From assembly GCF_029931775.1 (NCBI RefSeq), contig NC_079318.1, forward strand, positions 76,171,614 to 76,235,613: a DNA stretch of 64,000 nucleotides, written 5' to 3'. Shown here piece by piece: positions 33,745 through 45,582 of the stretch. The stretch comes from Euleptes europaea (Eukaryota > Chordata > Lepidosauria > Squamata > Sphaerodactylidae). The first letter of the stretch is position 1; the number at the start of each line of letters is the position of its first letter. The notes beneath the pieces are model-generated. The model made no database searches. It was not told the DNA's origin and saw only the letters and a list, made by a program, of their open reading frames with translations. The translations under genes and the position numbers were made by a program.

Positions 33745-34110
33745 GAGAGTGACTGGCCCAAAGTCACCTAGCGAGCTTTCATGGTAGAGTGGGGATTCGA
33801 ACCCGAGTCTCCCAGATCCCAGTCTGACACTTTAACCACTATACCACACTAGGGCTGCCCATGGGCCTAGAGAAAAATCATGTCCTAGAGCCAGTGTGGT
33901 GTAGTGGTTAAAGTGTCAGACTAGGCTCTGGCAAATCCCAAGGTTGAATGATATCCCTGCCAAGCCATGGAAGCTCACTGGGTGACCTTGTGCCTGTCAC
34001 ATGCTGTTGACTAACCTACCTCACAGGGTGGTTGTAGGGATAAAAATTATGCAAGCCACCATGTGGAAATGGGCAGTTGAAGCTTTTCGTGGCTTAGAGT
34101 TAAATAAACT
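33745..34110. mobile_element. Two tRNA-like SINEs facing outward
   Basis: 33745-33857 is a minus-strand copy (GGATTCGAACCCGAGTCTCC carries the B box in reverse) and 33889-34110 a plus-strand copy (AGCCAGTGTGGTGTAGTGGT head, AGCTCACTGGGTGACCTTG body). Confidence 0.7.
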
Positions 34111-34254
34111 ATAGGGAAACTCCCTGTAGTCTTTCTTGTGTCATTGAATCTGTTCTTTTGTTTCCACCAGAGATATCCCAAGAAAGGCAGCTGAGCGAAG
34201 GCCCAGAACCCTCTCCCTTTTGAGCCGATAACCTCAAGCATTGAGAAAAATCTC

Positions 34255-34466
34255 TAGGGTTGCCAACCTCCAGGTACTAGCTTGATATCTGCTATTACAA
34301 CTGATCTCCAGCCAATAGAGATCAGTTCACCTGGAGAAAGTGGCCGCTTTGGCAATTGGACTCTATGGCACTCTATGGGAAGTCCCTTCCCTCCCCAAAC
34401 CCCGCCCTCCTCAGGCTCCGCCCCAAAAATCTCCCGGCGGTAGCGAAGAGGGACCTGGCAACCCTA
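34255..34466 (+). mobile_element. hAT-like 210-bp MITE
   Basis: TAGGGTTGCCAACCTCCAGG start and CTGGCAACCCTA end. The flanks AAAATCTC and AAAATCTA match at 7 of 8 bases, a slightly aged target duplication. Confidence 0.8.
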
Positions 34467-35039
34467 AAAATCTACCGTGACTTATCAAGGGTGGGTGGGT
34501 GAGACAAACCTTCCAAGCTGGGCCGGATGTGCTTGAGGTAGGGTGAGGATGGTGGCACAGTGGTTAGCGGAGGCACTTAAGTGGGGCGGTCTTTATGCAA
34601 ACCTCCCAACTGAGGCGATGTTTTAAAGGGGAGGACGATCTTTGCCTCTCCCTTGACTGCCATCTAAGGGTGAAAAGGTGGCCGAAACCACCCCGCCCAT
34701 CACCTTTGTGCCACATATGGGAAGAAAAGATGAGTGGATGGGGAGGGGGGAATAGTTATCATTGGAAAAGAAATTACAAGGCGTAGTAACGTGACAAGGT
34801 ATCGTTTTGTGCCTGCTTGTTTTATTACTGCATGCTATTGTCTTTTTTTAAATTGTCGATGCTCCTTTGAGCAATTAGCTTCAGCAAGCAGCATGCAAAT
34901 AAGGTAAATAAATAAATATAGTAAATACATATGCATACCAACGTCCACCAATGTTCACTGGAGCTTCCCCTTTGTAGGTGTCTGCAATGCAAGGTCTCCT
35001 GTCATGCTCTCCTCCCTCCCTCCCTCCCTTCTTTTTGCC

Positions 35040-35497
35040 TGTTTTCAGCGAGAATGAGCTCATCCCGTATTATACAGAGCTGTGGGTTCCTCCTCCCTCC
35101 CTATGATTAAGCGCCAGAGCATCCCTGGTGAAACCACTGGCCACAAAGCAGCATTCTCTCCCCTCTCCCCTGCTTCTTCTGCTCCAGCATGCTCCTCTTT
35201 CATTCACCCCTCGCATCGCTCTTTATTAGAAGGCGGAGGGGAGCTTTTTGGAGAAGCCATTTGCAGAGATGGCTCAGCAGATGAGTGGCGATGCAGCGGA
35301 TCCACGATCTGATATGGGGCTAAGCCCCAAGAGCTGTAAGCAAAAGCTTTTGAGCCCATGAAGCCCTAACAAAGGAGAGAGGGATGGTCCATTGCCACGG
35401 AGCAACCGCAAATAGCAACTCCCCCCTTCCTCCGGCATATCTAGAACCACAGGGAAAGATGCCCTGACAGCTTTAATTTTAGAAATTCAACATAAGG
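35040..35497 (+). promoter_or_regulatory. STMN4: Candidate upstream non-coding exon or promoter region of STMN4
   Basis: A repeat-poor stretch about 3 kb before the first coding exon of STMN4. It ends in a good donor context (ATAAGG then GTAAGC, GT at 35498-35499) that could splice to the acceptor at 38513-38514. No initiator or TATA box was recognised. This is inference from position and one splice signal. Confidence 0.25.
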
Positions 35498-36359
35498 GTA
35501 AGCAGAGTAAAGCTCCCAGAGAATCAGGGTGAGCAAGAATCAAGGAATGTGTGGCTTGCATAGATGTGGGAATGAATAGGTAAAGATAGCTTCTATGTAA
35601 CTGACAGAACGAAGCGTGACAGCAAAAAGATCTCCCCTGAGCATGCACAGAGTACCCCATTTATCACCATTCCTGAGAAAACCTAAATCAGCTTCCAAGT
35701 TTTCCTTGCCAACGCACAGCCAAGGAAAATATGAACTGAAAATACAGTGTTTTTGAGCACATGCAGAATATTTCTCACATTTCCCATATAGCCCATGCTA
35801 CGTTCATCAACTCCTGGAGGAGGCAGGGGGTTCTTTGCATCCGTGCAGCCATAGGCAACCTACACGTGTGCCTGGGGTGTGAGGGAATGGGCAAGCACCC
35901 CTTCCTCCTGCCCACTGGTCCTCCCTGAAAATGCCCCCAGCCCAACGTCCCCACATTGTGCTGAGAACACTCTTTAAACTGGGACACTTTACTAATGCAG
36001 TAATGAAAGAAAGGCACCTTAAACTCAAAATCTGCTCAATAGCTGCTGCACATTTCTCATCTGCTTTATCGCCGCCCCCATTTCCTATCCACTGGGAAGT
36101 TTCTGTGCAGCTGTAGCTTGCTAGGGCTTATGTAACCACAGAGTGGGATAATCCTGGAAGTTGGACAGAAGCAGTGTCAGATGGGAAGGCATAACAGCCC
36201 AATTCTCTCCAGGGCTTGTTGCCACAGCACCTGCTGCTATATATGGATTTGAGCCAGCTAGGATGTAGGTTTGGAGGTCAGGTTCCACTCATTCTCAAGC
36301 CTGGTCCTTTCTGTTTCCCTGTAAAAGGTGTTTCATAACAGCCATCTAACCCAACCCTT

Positions 36360-36780
36360 TCTTTTGGGGGAGAGGCAGTGGCTCCATGGCAAAGCATCAG
36401 CCTTGTATACAGAAGGCCCCAGGTTCAATCCCCGGCATCACCAGTCAGAGTCTGCGTTCTTAACTCTGGGGCAATTAGTTGTTAAGGGGGGGAGGGACTG
36501 TGGCTCAGTGGTAGAGCACCAGCCTTGTAAAAAAAAAGTTCCCAGGTTCACTCTCCAGCATCTCTAATTTATTTATAGAAAATAATTACTCCCCCCATTT
36601 ATCGGACAGGATTCATAGCCGCTAACACAGCTCAAAGCAGTGGAAAGGATCAGGCAGTAGGCGATGCAAAAGATCTCTGCCTGAAACCCTGGCTGGAGAG
36701 CCACTGCCCACAGAGCAGACAGTGCCGATCTTGATAGATGGATGGTCTTGCCTCCGCATGTGCTCACGTGCCTTGCTCAA
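36360..36780 (+). mobile_element. Two tRNA-like SINE copies (TGGCTCAGTGGTA type)
   Basis: 36360-36445 holds the head with CAGGTTCAATCCCCGG. 36484-36780 holds a second, longer copy with TGTGGCTCAGTGGTAGAGCA and the AAACCCTGGCTGGAGAGCCA tail, probably carrying an inserted stretch at about 36560-36640. Confidence 0.65.
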
Positions 36781-36984
36781 ATGCCCTATAGCAAATTCCA
36801 GTGTAAGGAGGGAGAGCGTGGTATCGTGAACAAAATGAGGGGTTTGGATATATTTTAAGGCATTTTCTCTTCTTCTAGCTAAGGACATGGACAGCAATTC
36901 TTTGTTGCTTCATAACCTCTCATTTCCCACTAGTAAATCTGTGAATACTTACACAATACAATAGATAAATGCTAGAGAGATGGT

Positions 36985-37112
36985 AGAATCATAGAATCAG
37001 AGTTGGAAGGGACCACCAGGGTCATCTAGTCCAACCCCCTGCACAATGCAGGAAATTCACAACTACCTCCCCCGTACACTCCAAGTGATCCCTACTCCAT
37101 GCCCAGAAGATA
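36985..37112 (-). mobile_element. CR1 LINE 3' end, minus strand
   Basis: AGAATCATAGAATCAGAGTT then GGAAGGGACCACCAGGGTCA and CCAACCCCCTGCACAATGCA are the reverse complement of the conserved CR1 3' end. Confidence 0.8.
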
Positions 37113-38299
37113 GCCAAGATGGATAGATGATAGATAGATGATTAATACATGAAACCTCCAAGTTCAGAGGCCATGCTGGAAGATACACTTTGGGGACAGG
37201 TGTTACCTTTGTGTTCTGCTTCTGAGTTGTTTGAGGTATCTGTGTGTCCACTATTTGAAATAGGATGCCTGGAATAGGTGGGTCTTTGGTCTGCTACAGT
37301 AGGATTTAGGTTCTTCTCCTGTATGCCTTGCTGAGAGCTGGCCTGTTCTGTACAATGGAGGGATTGGACAGCTCAAGCTCTCTTGACCAAGTTTTTGCCA
37401 TCTCTTGGTAGTCCTTGCTGTGTTCCCCCTACCACTGTGCTATTTTGATCCCATCCTTTTGGTTCGTTTGACCAGCCTATGCTCCCAAAGGCCCCCTAAT
37501 GCATTAGAGCACAATGAATTGCATCTTAGAGAATGATGAATTGCATCTCTGCTCAACTGGGCACTTGCATCCCATTGTATCTGGGGCTGAATAGTTTCCA
37601 TTCTTTAGGCTTTCCTCCCTTACTGAGAGGCCTTTTATTTGTTTTAGTTAACACTGGAGTCATTAGAGAGTTGGTGCCTGTCAGTCCAAGTGCTGCTTCT
37701 GACTGACCAACGTGCACCAACCACTATTGTTGGAGTGCCATTTACGATTCTTCAAAGCTCTGATTGTGGCTGAATAGAGCAAAGATACCTGGCTTGGCTG
37801 CAAGTGATCGTATCCATTTCTTGATATGGCTAAAACGTCTTAACATGACTTCCTAACTTGATTCCCAGGGACCAGCCCCAAAGCAAGTGAGCAAATAATG
37901 AATAGTGCCCCAGAGCATGTGCCGAGAATATTATATGCCCTTGGTGACTCTGAAATGAATGGCATAGCTTCCATATCAAAAGGCATGGCTTCCCAATAGG
38001 TTAGACTCTCCTCATAAGTGAATTAACCCTTATGTTCAGCCAGCTGGGGGATGCTTCACTTGACACATTGCGGGGGGGGGGGGGAAGTGGGATATAAATA
38101 TTGTAATTAATTAAATAAATGAGAAAAAGTTTGCTGAACTAAACTTAGGTGGATTAGCTACATTCTAGCCATGAGTTGTCACATTTGCAAGATCACATCA
38201 CGAAAAATAAATGTCTACGGAATTAGCCTTTCTTTATGATGAGAATGTGGCTGTGTGAACCAGTGAAGTTAAGAGGCTAGAAATAGGGAGTTTGCTGAA
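37113..38299. other. Intergenic upstream of STMN4
   Basis: No repeat ends except a GATAGATAGATG run near 37120-37142 and a G run at about 38070-38083. May include STMN4 regulatory DNA, but no element was identified. Confidence 0.3.
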
Positions 38300-38430
38300 G
38301 ACTGGTCTCCCAAGCCACAGGGGCTGTGAATTGTACCTCACTAAGGACCCTCCTCTCCAAAACCCCCACCTTCCCCAGGTTCCACCCCCAAATCTCCAGG
38401 TATTTCCCAACCCAGAACTGGCAACCCTAA
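38300..38430 (+). mobile_element. 3' fragment of the hAT-like MITE, subfamily B
   Basis: Ends AACTGGCAACCCTA after CCAGGTATTTCCCAACCC. It lies just upstream of the first STMN4 exon. Confidence 0.6.
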
Positions 38431-38594
38431 TATTCCCCCACTTTCCCCTGAACAGCCTGAGTACAAATCCTGACCTACTTAAACATGCTTTTCCCATTTT
38501 GTTTCTTTCTACAGTTTGCAAGGAGGAGCTTATCTGCTGGATACAATCTTCACCCGCCTACCCATTCTGCAGGAGGCCCAGAACATAACACATC

Positions 38595-41500
38595 ATGACA
38601 CTAGCTGGTATGGAAACAAGATCAGGTTACCAATTAGATAAGCAAATTCTGCTAGCTACTACAGCCAAGAAATTAGTACAGACAGCTCACGTGTGAACCT
38701 GATCCCAAACCTAGGGATTTACGCTAATGCCTTTTGTCCCATTGTGCAGACATGGGCCAAACTGGTGATTATGCGGAGAGAATGGCTTTCCATGCTTGGT
38801 CCTTATTTCTGCAAGAAAGGGGGAATTATTCTAGGGAAAGGCCAGCTACCTTCTCCTCTTCCTTTCTCCAGAGGGATGCTGGTATTATTTTGATCTGGAT
38901 ATGGAAACCAGAAACTGTTTAGACAGGAGAATATATCCAAATCCCTTCACTCCTGTGCTCTGTATCTGTTGTAATTTGAGGGTAAGCCCTTTGGTAGTGT
39001 ACAGTTAAGGTTTAAAGACGTGGGTTCCTGGAAGGGAGGATTGGGAGCCTCTTTTATTGATGGAGTCACAACTTTCCCTGTCTTCTACAGCATACAAAGA
39101 AAAAATGAAGGAGCTCCCCCTGGTGTCTCTCTTCTGCTCATGCTTCCTCTCAGACCACTTAAACAAACCATCTTACAAATACGAAGGTAGGTGGACAAAT
39201 ATATGCGATGTTGGGTGATTCGGGGCTGCTTCTGTTTGAGGACCGTTTGCTCAGCCTCTTTTGTCTGCTGCCACTTTCACAAACAATTGGCTGATTTCCA
39301 TCATACCTGTATGCAAGTTGCTGCAGTTGTCTTCCAGATGCCATGCAAACACACCCCAATGGAGGGAAATGATCTAGCCACCTTATTAGTCCTACTGCCC
39401 TCTGTAGTGTGCTTAGTGAAGAGAGGCATTTCCAGAGATTAGTTCACCTGGAGAAAATGGCCGCTTTGGAAGGTGGAGTCTATGGTAGGGTTGTGGAGGA
39501 TGGGGGTGACCCCTTTGGGACCCCATAAAATTGGACCCCCTGACCCAATCTTCACCAAAATTCAGGGTTCATGCAAGGAGAGTCTTTTGAAGCTACCCTG
39601 AAAATTTTGGAACTCTACCTCCAAAAATGCTTCCCCAGAACTCATCAAAAAGATTCCCATAGGGGAAAGCCGAAAATGCCGAAAACCTATTTGGCTGATT
39701 CGGTGATTGGCTATCCAGCTTCGGCTTTATTCCTAGTTTTAATATTTGGGTTAAATTAAACCCGAAAGAGGCCAGAAAGGCCTTTTTCAGTTTTATTTTT
39801 GGTTCAGGTTTATCAATATGCACAGCCCTAGTCTATGGCATTATACCCCACTGAAGTCCCTCCCATCCCAAACCCCGCCCTCCTCAGGCTCCACCCCCAA
39901 AATCTCCAGGTATTTCCCAACCCAGAGCTGGCAACCCTATACATGGAAGATACCTGTGACCCGGTAACTAATGCGACTGGATATCTGCTGTCAACTTTGC
40001 CTTCAGTTGATTTCAGAATGAGGTCCAATTCATATGTTAGCTTCTAAATGAGGCACGCACCAGTAGTGGATCAGTTCTAACAGCTGCAGCAGGCATACGG
40101 TTTCCAGGTCCCTCTTCACCACCAGCAGGAGGTTTTTGGGGTGGAGCCTGAGGAGGGCGGGATTTGGGGAGGGGAGGGACTTCAATGCCATAGAGTCCAG
40201 TTGCCAAAGTGGCCATTTTCTCCAGGTGAACTGAGCTCTATCGACTGGAGCTCAGGTGTAATAACAGGTGATCTCCAGCTTGTACCTGGAGATTTTGGAA
40301 ACCCTAAGCAGGCACCTACCTTTTCATTACTCTCTTCTGTCTCTTCTCTCCATGGTTCTGTCAAGGAGAAAGCCACTGCTGCCCTGACACCCTCCTAACA
40401 GTGTCTCATCTGTTGAGCTAAAAAAAAGTAGGAGGAATTCAAAGCTTTCTTGCCTTGCCTGCTTTTCCCCACAGGCTCTTGAAAAACAATGGCAAATGTA
40501 ACAGACACATTAGGCGAAACCATAAAATTTAGTAGCAGATACAGAAACTAACAGTTTAAAAGCAAATAAAACTTGCTAGTTCATTAAGAGAGAAACACAT
40601 TAATTGCCAAATGCCTGGGCCAATTAATTTTTTTTAATGGATATCTGAAATATAACAACAGGGAAGATGTCAATTGGAGTTTTGAGTAGAGAGAATTCCC
40701 CCAAGTAAAGTGTGACTACAGAGAATGCCCTGTCCCCGGCAGCAACCCACCTTGCCTCACTAAATGGGGCCGCGTACAACCAAGGCTGCCTTCACGCATA
40801 TTGGATAATGCACTTTCAGTGCACTTTAGTGTTCACTCGTGAGTGGATTTTCCTGTTGCATACAATCGCTAAAGTGCATGGGAAGTGCATTATCCAATTT
40901 GTGTGAAAGCAACCCAGCCCTATAAGGAAGATCTTAATGTTCAGACTGTTTGTATGGAATGAGAGGGTCTTTAAGGTACCCAGTTCTTTTACATTACCAA
41001 ATGTCTGGAGGATGTTCAGTACCGAATCTGGTTTCTCTGAATTATTCCTGTGCATCCCTTTTGAACTGCTTCTTAGCATAGTTACATCTGAGCGTCTCCT
41101 TCCCTCCCAGTAGACACTGTAGACCTCACCTGGTGCGTCATTTCTGACATGGAGGTCATCGAACTCAACAAGCGTACCTCGGGCCAGTCCTTTGAAGTCA
41201 TCCTCAAGCCACCATCCTTTGATGGAATCCCCGAATTCAACGCCTCCCTGCCCCGACGACGTGACCCTTCACTGGAGGAGATCCAGAAGAAGCTGGAGGC
41301 TGCTGAGGAGAGGCGTAAGGTGAGACCCAGATCAGCACGTAGTGAGGGGAGGGTGTTTCAGGATAATGGTTTGGTCATGGAAGGGGATAGGAAGGGAATC
41401 TGTCCCATTTTTAAGTGCATTTTTATCCTACTCTTCCTCCAAGGGAGTCAGGGCAGAGTACATTGTTCTTTCCTGCTGCACTTTGTCTTTATGGCCTTTT

Positions 41501-44500
41501 AGGCATGGCTGTCACCCCTCCGATGACTTTGGATCTTTGTTTTGATTATGCATGCCGTTTCTGACCGTTCACAATACATCACATCAGAATGCAGAGTTCA
41601 GAACCTGGGCCATGTCCGCACTTACCATTTGCGGCGCCGGCTTCCGCGGGCTTTCCTTGCATGTTCCCACTGCAACTCACCCGAAGGATTCCGAGGACGT
41701 CTCCAGAGTGCAATTTCGCCGCCTTAAGCGTATCCGCTTATACGGCGAATAAAAAAAATAAAGCGTCCTCCACACCCGGTGCCTTACAGTGGGAACATGC
41801 AAACTGTGTTCGATCCGCTTCCTGCTGCCAGCCCACTTCCTGCTGCCAGCCAACTCCCGCACTCCCCCCGCCTCCCTTATTCACGCTGGACCAGTCGCCG
41901 TCCTTGCTTGGAGAAGCCGACTGGGCATGCGTGGGAGAGTGCCAGTCTGGGCTTATCAAAAGCAGCGGACAAAGGCGGCACGGTGGGAACAGAAATTTAA
42001 ACTCGTCTTGGATGCTTTCATACTGGACGCGTGTAAATAGCGAGGTAAGTTGCTGGTGCGTTCATGGGCCTGTTCCTGCATACAGGGCACAATCCTGCAA
42101 AAGGGAAGCACTTACTTAGCATATGCCAGAATCAGTGGAATTTAGAAGTGTGGATTGGGTCCATAGGCTGAGCTTGCTGCCTCCTGAAAGCCAGTGGGCT
42201 GTAGTGGTTAGAGGGGTAGACTAGGAGTCCCAAGTTCAAGCCTCCATCCTGCCAGCGAGCTCACTGGGTAACCCTGTGCCAGTCACATGCTCTCAGCCTG
42301 ACCTACCTCATAGGGTTGTTGAGAGGATTTAGGGAAGAGTGAATTACGTTTGCTTCCCTGAATGCCTTGGATGAAGGGCAGAACAGAAAAGTACTAGACA
42401 AATAGATCTTGGCAGGGTTTCCTTTTGCAATCTAGTCACTGCAATAGATTTCATTTTTAAAAAAATGTTTGCCTGCTTATTAGGATAGGTTGTAAATTGA
42501 AGAAGAGATTGCCTAAGTAGCACTGGCTGCATATGTGTATATATTTGTAGCAGATCTGCCAATAGGCCAAAATTTGTTATGGGGGTAAGGAGGAAGAAGG
42601 GGGAAACAGTACAGTTGCCAATGACCAGGAGGAAATAATGCTATTTTAATAACATTTAACATTGTTAAAAATTGGAGGCTTGTCAATCATTCCAATGACT
42701 TTGCACTGATTGGCCTAAACATTGGAAGGTGGGAGCAATCCAACTTCTGAGAGAACAGGTGTGTGGAATACTTCCTGTGCATCTTTCCCTTGTGTCTCCA
42801 CAAGAAAAAGGGATAGAAACTTACTTTAAATAAAAACGATTCCTGAAAATTCAACAGAGAGGCCTGTAGTATCTCTGAGAACCCATGCCCCTGGCAGTCC
42901 CCATGTTGCCAAATTGTGCCTTTAATAGAGGTTTAATGGGGTGTTATTTACCAGGGGATGTTGTTTATCTCTCTGCCATGAAAAGCTTCAATCGTCCTTT
43001 TCTATACATTAAGCTTCTGTTAAATGGGCTCTAGGTTTCCTCTAGGTTGTTGGTAACCCTACCACTACCCTTGTGGCTATGTGGCTCTTAGGATTAGTAA
43101 ATCGACAACAGCACCAGCTTAACAAAACATGGTATGGGCCTGATGTTACAGGATCCTGTCCTAATATTGCAGATTAAACATAGCAAAACCTTATGTTTCC
43201 TTTCCAATGAGGGGAAGGGGGAATTAGAAAAATTTAAGGCGGTCCAAATGCAATACTGCTTGAAAAGCATTTTTAAGTGAAACAAGGCACCCAAGTGCTG
43301 ATCTAAGGAAATTCCCATAATGAGCCAGTTTGTGCGGTTTGCCAGGATATGAATAATTGATCAGCCATTAGGTGGAATCTCTCGTTCATTATTGTCCCTA
43401 CCTGACCTTGGCAGGCATGAATGGGCCTTACCAACCACAATGGCAGGATGCGAAAGATGAATGAATTCCCGTCTTAAGCTCAGTTTTCCTTCATCCAGAG
43501 TAACCAGATCCACTGTTAATCGGCTGGTGCACAGAAAATTGTAGGTTTTCACCTGAAAACAGATTTTGAAATACGCTGTCAGCACTGTGGATTAAAAATG
43601 TACCTTAATGCCACTTGCTGTGACTTGCTGTGATTAAAATTTTACATGGCTGTTAAATAGGGTTGCCAACTCTGGATTGGGAAGTTCCTGGAGATTTGGG
43701 GGTGAACCTGGAGGAGGTTCAGCAGGATATAATGCCACAGACTGAGTCCCCCTTTCCAAAGAAGCCATTTTCTGCAGGGGAATTGATCTCCCATCAGGAG
43801 ACTGGCAACGCTAATTTTAAAGTACTTTAATGTCTCCTGAGAATCTTCCTCCATTTCACTTAAAGCACATTACCACCATTTATAAATGAGGCTACAAAAG
43901 GTTACTACAACACTGCCAGTTAGTGCAGAAGAGAACAAGGTATTGGCCATCACAAATAACGCCCTTCATGGCCTTAGACACTCATATCTGCAGGACCACC
44001 TGTCCCTCTATGCTCCACCACAGCAACTTCACTTATCTGAGCAAGGGCTTCTGAAGGTGCCACCCTGCATATGGGCAAGATTAACAGACGCCTGTCCCTG
44101 GGCATTCTCTGTGGTGGCCCCTTCCATGTGAAATGGCCTTGCTGAGGAGGACAGGAAGCCTCCAACGCGTCTCCCATGTGGCCCTTTCAGCACTTAAAAA
44201 GGTGCAAGGGGGGACAAGAGCACTTCAGCCTGCTGCTCTGTGGTGTGGCATTTTTAAGTCGCCCATTTTAGGCTTCAAAATGGCAGCGGCGTCACTGTGG
44301 TGGACCCAAAGACACCATCATGTCTAGTTTGGCCCATAGATGGGAGGTAGAGATTGAGATGTTAGTATGCAGGGCATGAATTCACTGTACTGGATTTTTT
44401 CAGTAGGATTGAGACTACAATGGCTGACCTCTGCATAGTTGTCCTTCATTGATAATAACTAATAATTTTTTCCTCTCATGTTTTTTGGTGGGTTTAGTAT

Positions 44501-45582
44501 CAGGAAGCAGAGCTCCTGAAGCACCTGGCAGGAAAGCGGGAGCATGAACGGGAAGTCATCCAGAAAGCCATTGAAGAGAACAACAATTTCATCAAGATGG
44601 CCAAGGAGAGGCTGCTCCAGAAAATGGAATCCAACAAGGAGAACCGAGAGGCCCATTTAGCTGCCATGTTGGAGCGCCTGCAGGAGAAGGTGAGCTGCCT
44701 GCTATAGTGAAGAGAGGGGCAGGCTCTTTGGATTGGACTATAAGGGGAGAATGGTATGGTAGGCCACAGTGGGTGGGAGGCAAGAGTAGGGTTGCCAGGT
44801 CCCCCTCGCCACTGGCAGGAGTAGGGCTGCCAGGTCCCTCTTTGCCACCGGCGGGAGGTTTTTGGGGCAGAGCTTGAGGAGGGCAGGGTTTGGGGAGGGG
44901 AGGGACTTCAATGTCATAAAGTCCAATTGCCAAAGCAGCCTTTTTCTCCAGGGGAACTGATCTCTATCGGCTGGAGATCAGTTGTAATAACAGGAGATCT
45001 CCAGCTACTACCTGGAGATTGGCAACCCTAGGCAGGAGCTTTGTTGTGCTGGAGCTGGGTGTGTGTGATTAGTGCAATAATGTCACTTCCAGGTTACCCT
45101 GGGAGTGACAGGATGCTCTAGCACATTCCTCCAAAAATTATAGAGTTTTTGGAGGAATGTGCTGGAGTGTCCCCATCACTTCTGGGGTAAACCTGGAAGT
45201 AATGTTAGTCACCCCCCTTCAGCTGGCCAGCTTTTGCCCGCCGGTCAGCTGAGGGGTGGTGGGCAGCGCCCTTAATTGGTGGGCAATTGACCACCATTAC
45301 GTAGTATCTGGCATCCCTAGGCAAGAGGGAGCCCTGTTCAGTGACGGTGTTTTCATTTGAACATGTAGCATACTCTTCAAACTGAACCAAGATCAGTAGC
45401 CGCCGGTTCTGTGGGATCATGGCTGGGAGTCATGACGGTGAAAACAGGATTGAAACTGGTTTCAACGGGTAGTGAAGCCATGCCATTAAGGAGGTCCCTT
45501 CCTTTTCTATCTCCTGCCACAGGACAAACACGCTGAGGAGGTCAGGAAGAACAAGGAGCTAAAGGAAGAGGCCTCAAGGTAA
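38595..45582 (+). CDS. STMN4: Stathmin-4 (RB3), complete, 5 coding exons
   Basis: Coding exons 38595-38607, 39091-39186, 41111-41319, 44498-44689 and 45523-45582 total 570 nt, 189 residues plus stop, the same length as I recall for human STMN4. The first coding exon probably begins at 38515 after a TTCTTTCTACAG acceptor and carries 5' UTR. The protein starts [21 protein letters not shown]20 and C22 are the pair that is palmitoylated in neuronal stathmins and directs them to Golgi and vesicle membranes. The stathmin-like domain starts near M50 ([15 protein letters not shown]). The long tubulin-binding helix spans the third to fifth exons and ends KELKEEASR. The family sequesters two alpha/beta-tubulin dimers and promotes microtubule turnover in neurons. 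[13 protein letters not shown] before M50 matches STMN4, not STMN2 or STMN3. All donors are GT and all acceptors AG, and phases close. Confidence 0.96.
39430..39940 (+). mobile_element. hAT-like MITE interrupted by another hAT-like MITE
   Basis: The host pieces are 39430-39485 (TTAGTTCACCTGGAGAAAAT) and 39839-39940 (CATTATACCCCACTGAAGTC to CTGGCAACCCTA). The break is filled by the element 39486-39830. It lies in STMN4 intron 2. Confidence 0.8.
39486..39830. mobile_element. Second hAT-like MITE family, exact 8-bp duplication
   Basis: Exact target duplication GTCTATGG at 39478-39485 and 39831-39838. Ends TAGGGTTGTGG and CACAGCCCTA. The interior is unrelated to the 210-bp family (GAAAAAGGCC / GGCCTTTTTCAG short palindrome near 39770). 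Confidence 0.85.
40096..40306 (-). mobile_element. hAT-like 210-bp MITE, exact 8-bp duplication
   Basis: AGCAGGCA at 40088-40095 and 40307-40314. Ends TACGGTTTCCAGG and TTTTGGAAACCCTA. Confidence 0.85.
40786..40911. mobile_element. Short foldback element
   Basis: GGATAATGCACTTTCAGTGC and AGTGCATTATCC with GCCTTCACGCATATTGG / CCAATTTGTGTGAAAGC make near-complementary arms of about 50 bases around a short spacer. No target duplication established. It lies in STMN4 intron 2. Confidence 0.6.
41495..41570 (+). mobile_element. One arm of the long-palindrome MITE
   Basis: GGCCTTTTAGGCATGGCTGT to GATTATGCATGCCGTTTCTG matches the left arm of the element at 30666-30960. Confidence 0.65.
41600..42060. 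other. CpG-rich block in STMN4 intron 3
   Basis: Dense CG dinucleotides (for example GCGGCGCCGGCTTCCGCGGG) unlike the neighbouring intron. GTTCCCACTG at about 41664 and CAGTGGGAAC at about 41788 are complementary, which suggests a transposon with palindromic parts more than a promoter. Long open frames across it show no known domain. Confidence 0.4.
42400..43650. other. STMN4 intron 3, no feature recognised
   Basis: AT-rich intron without bounded repeats or exon signals. Confidence 0.35.
43658..43813 (+). mobile_element. Internally deleted hAT-like MITE
   Basis: Starts TAGGGTTGCCAACTC and ends ACTGGCAACGCTA, 156 bp instead of about 210. The flanks CTGTTAAA and ATTTTAAA match at 6 of 8 positions. 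Confidence 0.6.
44787..45030 (-). mobile_element. hAT-like MITE inserted in the tip of a sister copy
   Basis: 44822-45030 is a complete copy with exact duplication GGCAGGAG (44814-44821 and 45031-45038). The 35 bases before it (44787-44821, TAGGGTTGCCAGGTCCCCCT) are the first part of another copy in the same orientation. It lies in STMN4 intron 4. Confidence 0.85.

Noticed and set aside
41149-41502. 117-codon ORF as a stand-alone gene
   Set aside because: It is the third coding exon of STMN4 read from an internal Met and run on past the GT donor at 41320.
43860-44340. Possible exon or gene in STMN4 intron 3
   Set aside because: Open frames exist but resemble the end region of an old repeat and have no known domain; not in phase with STMN4 exons.
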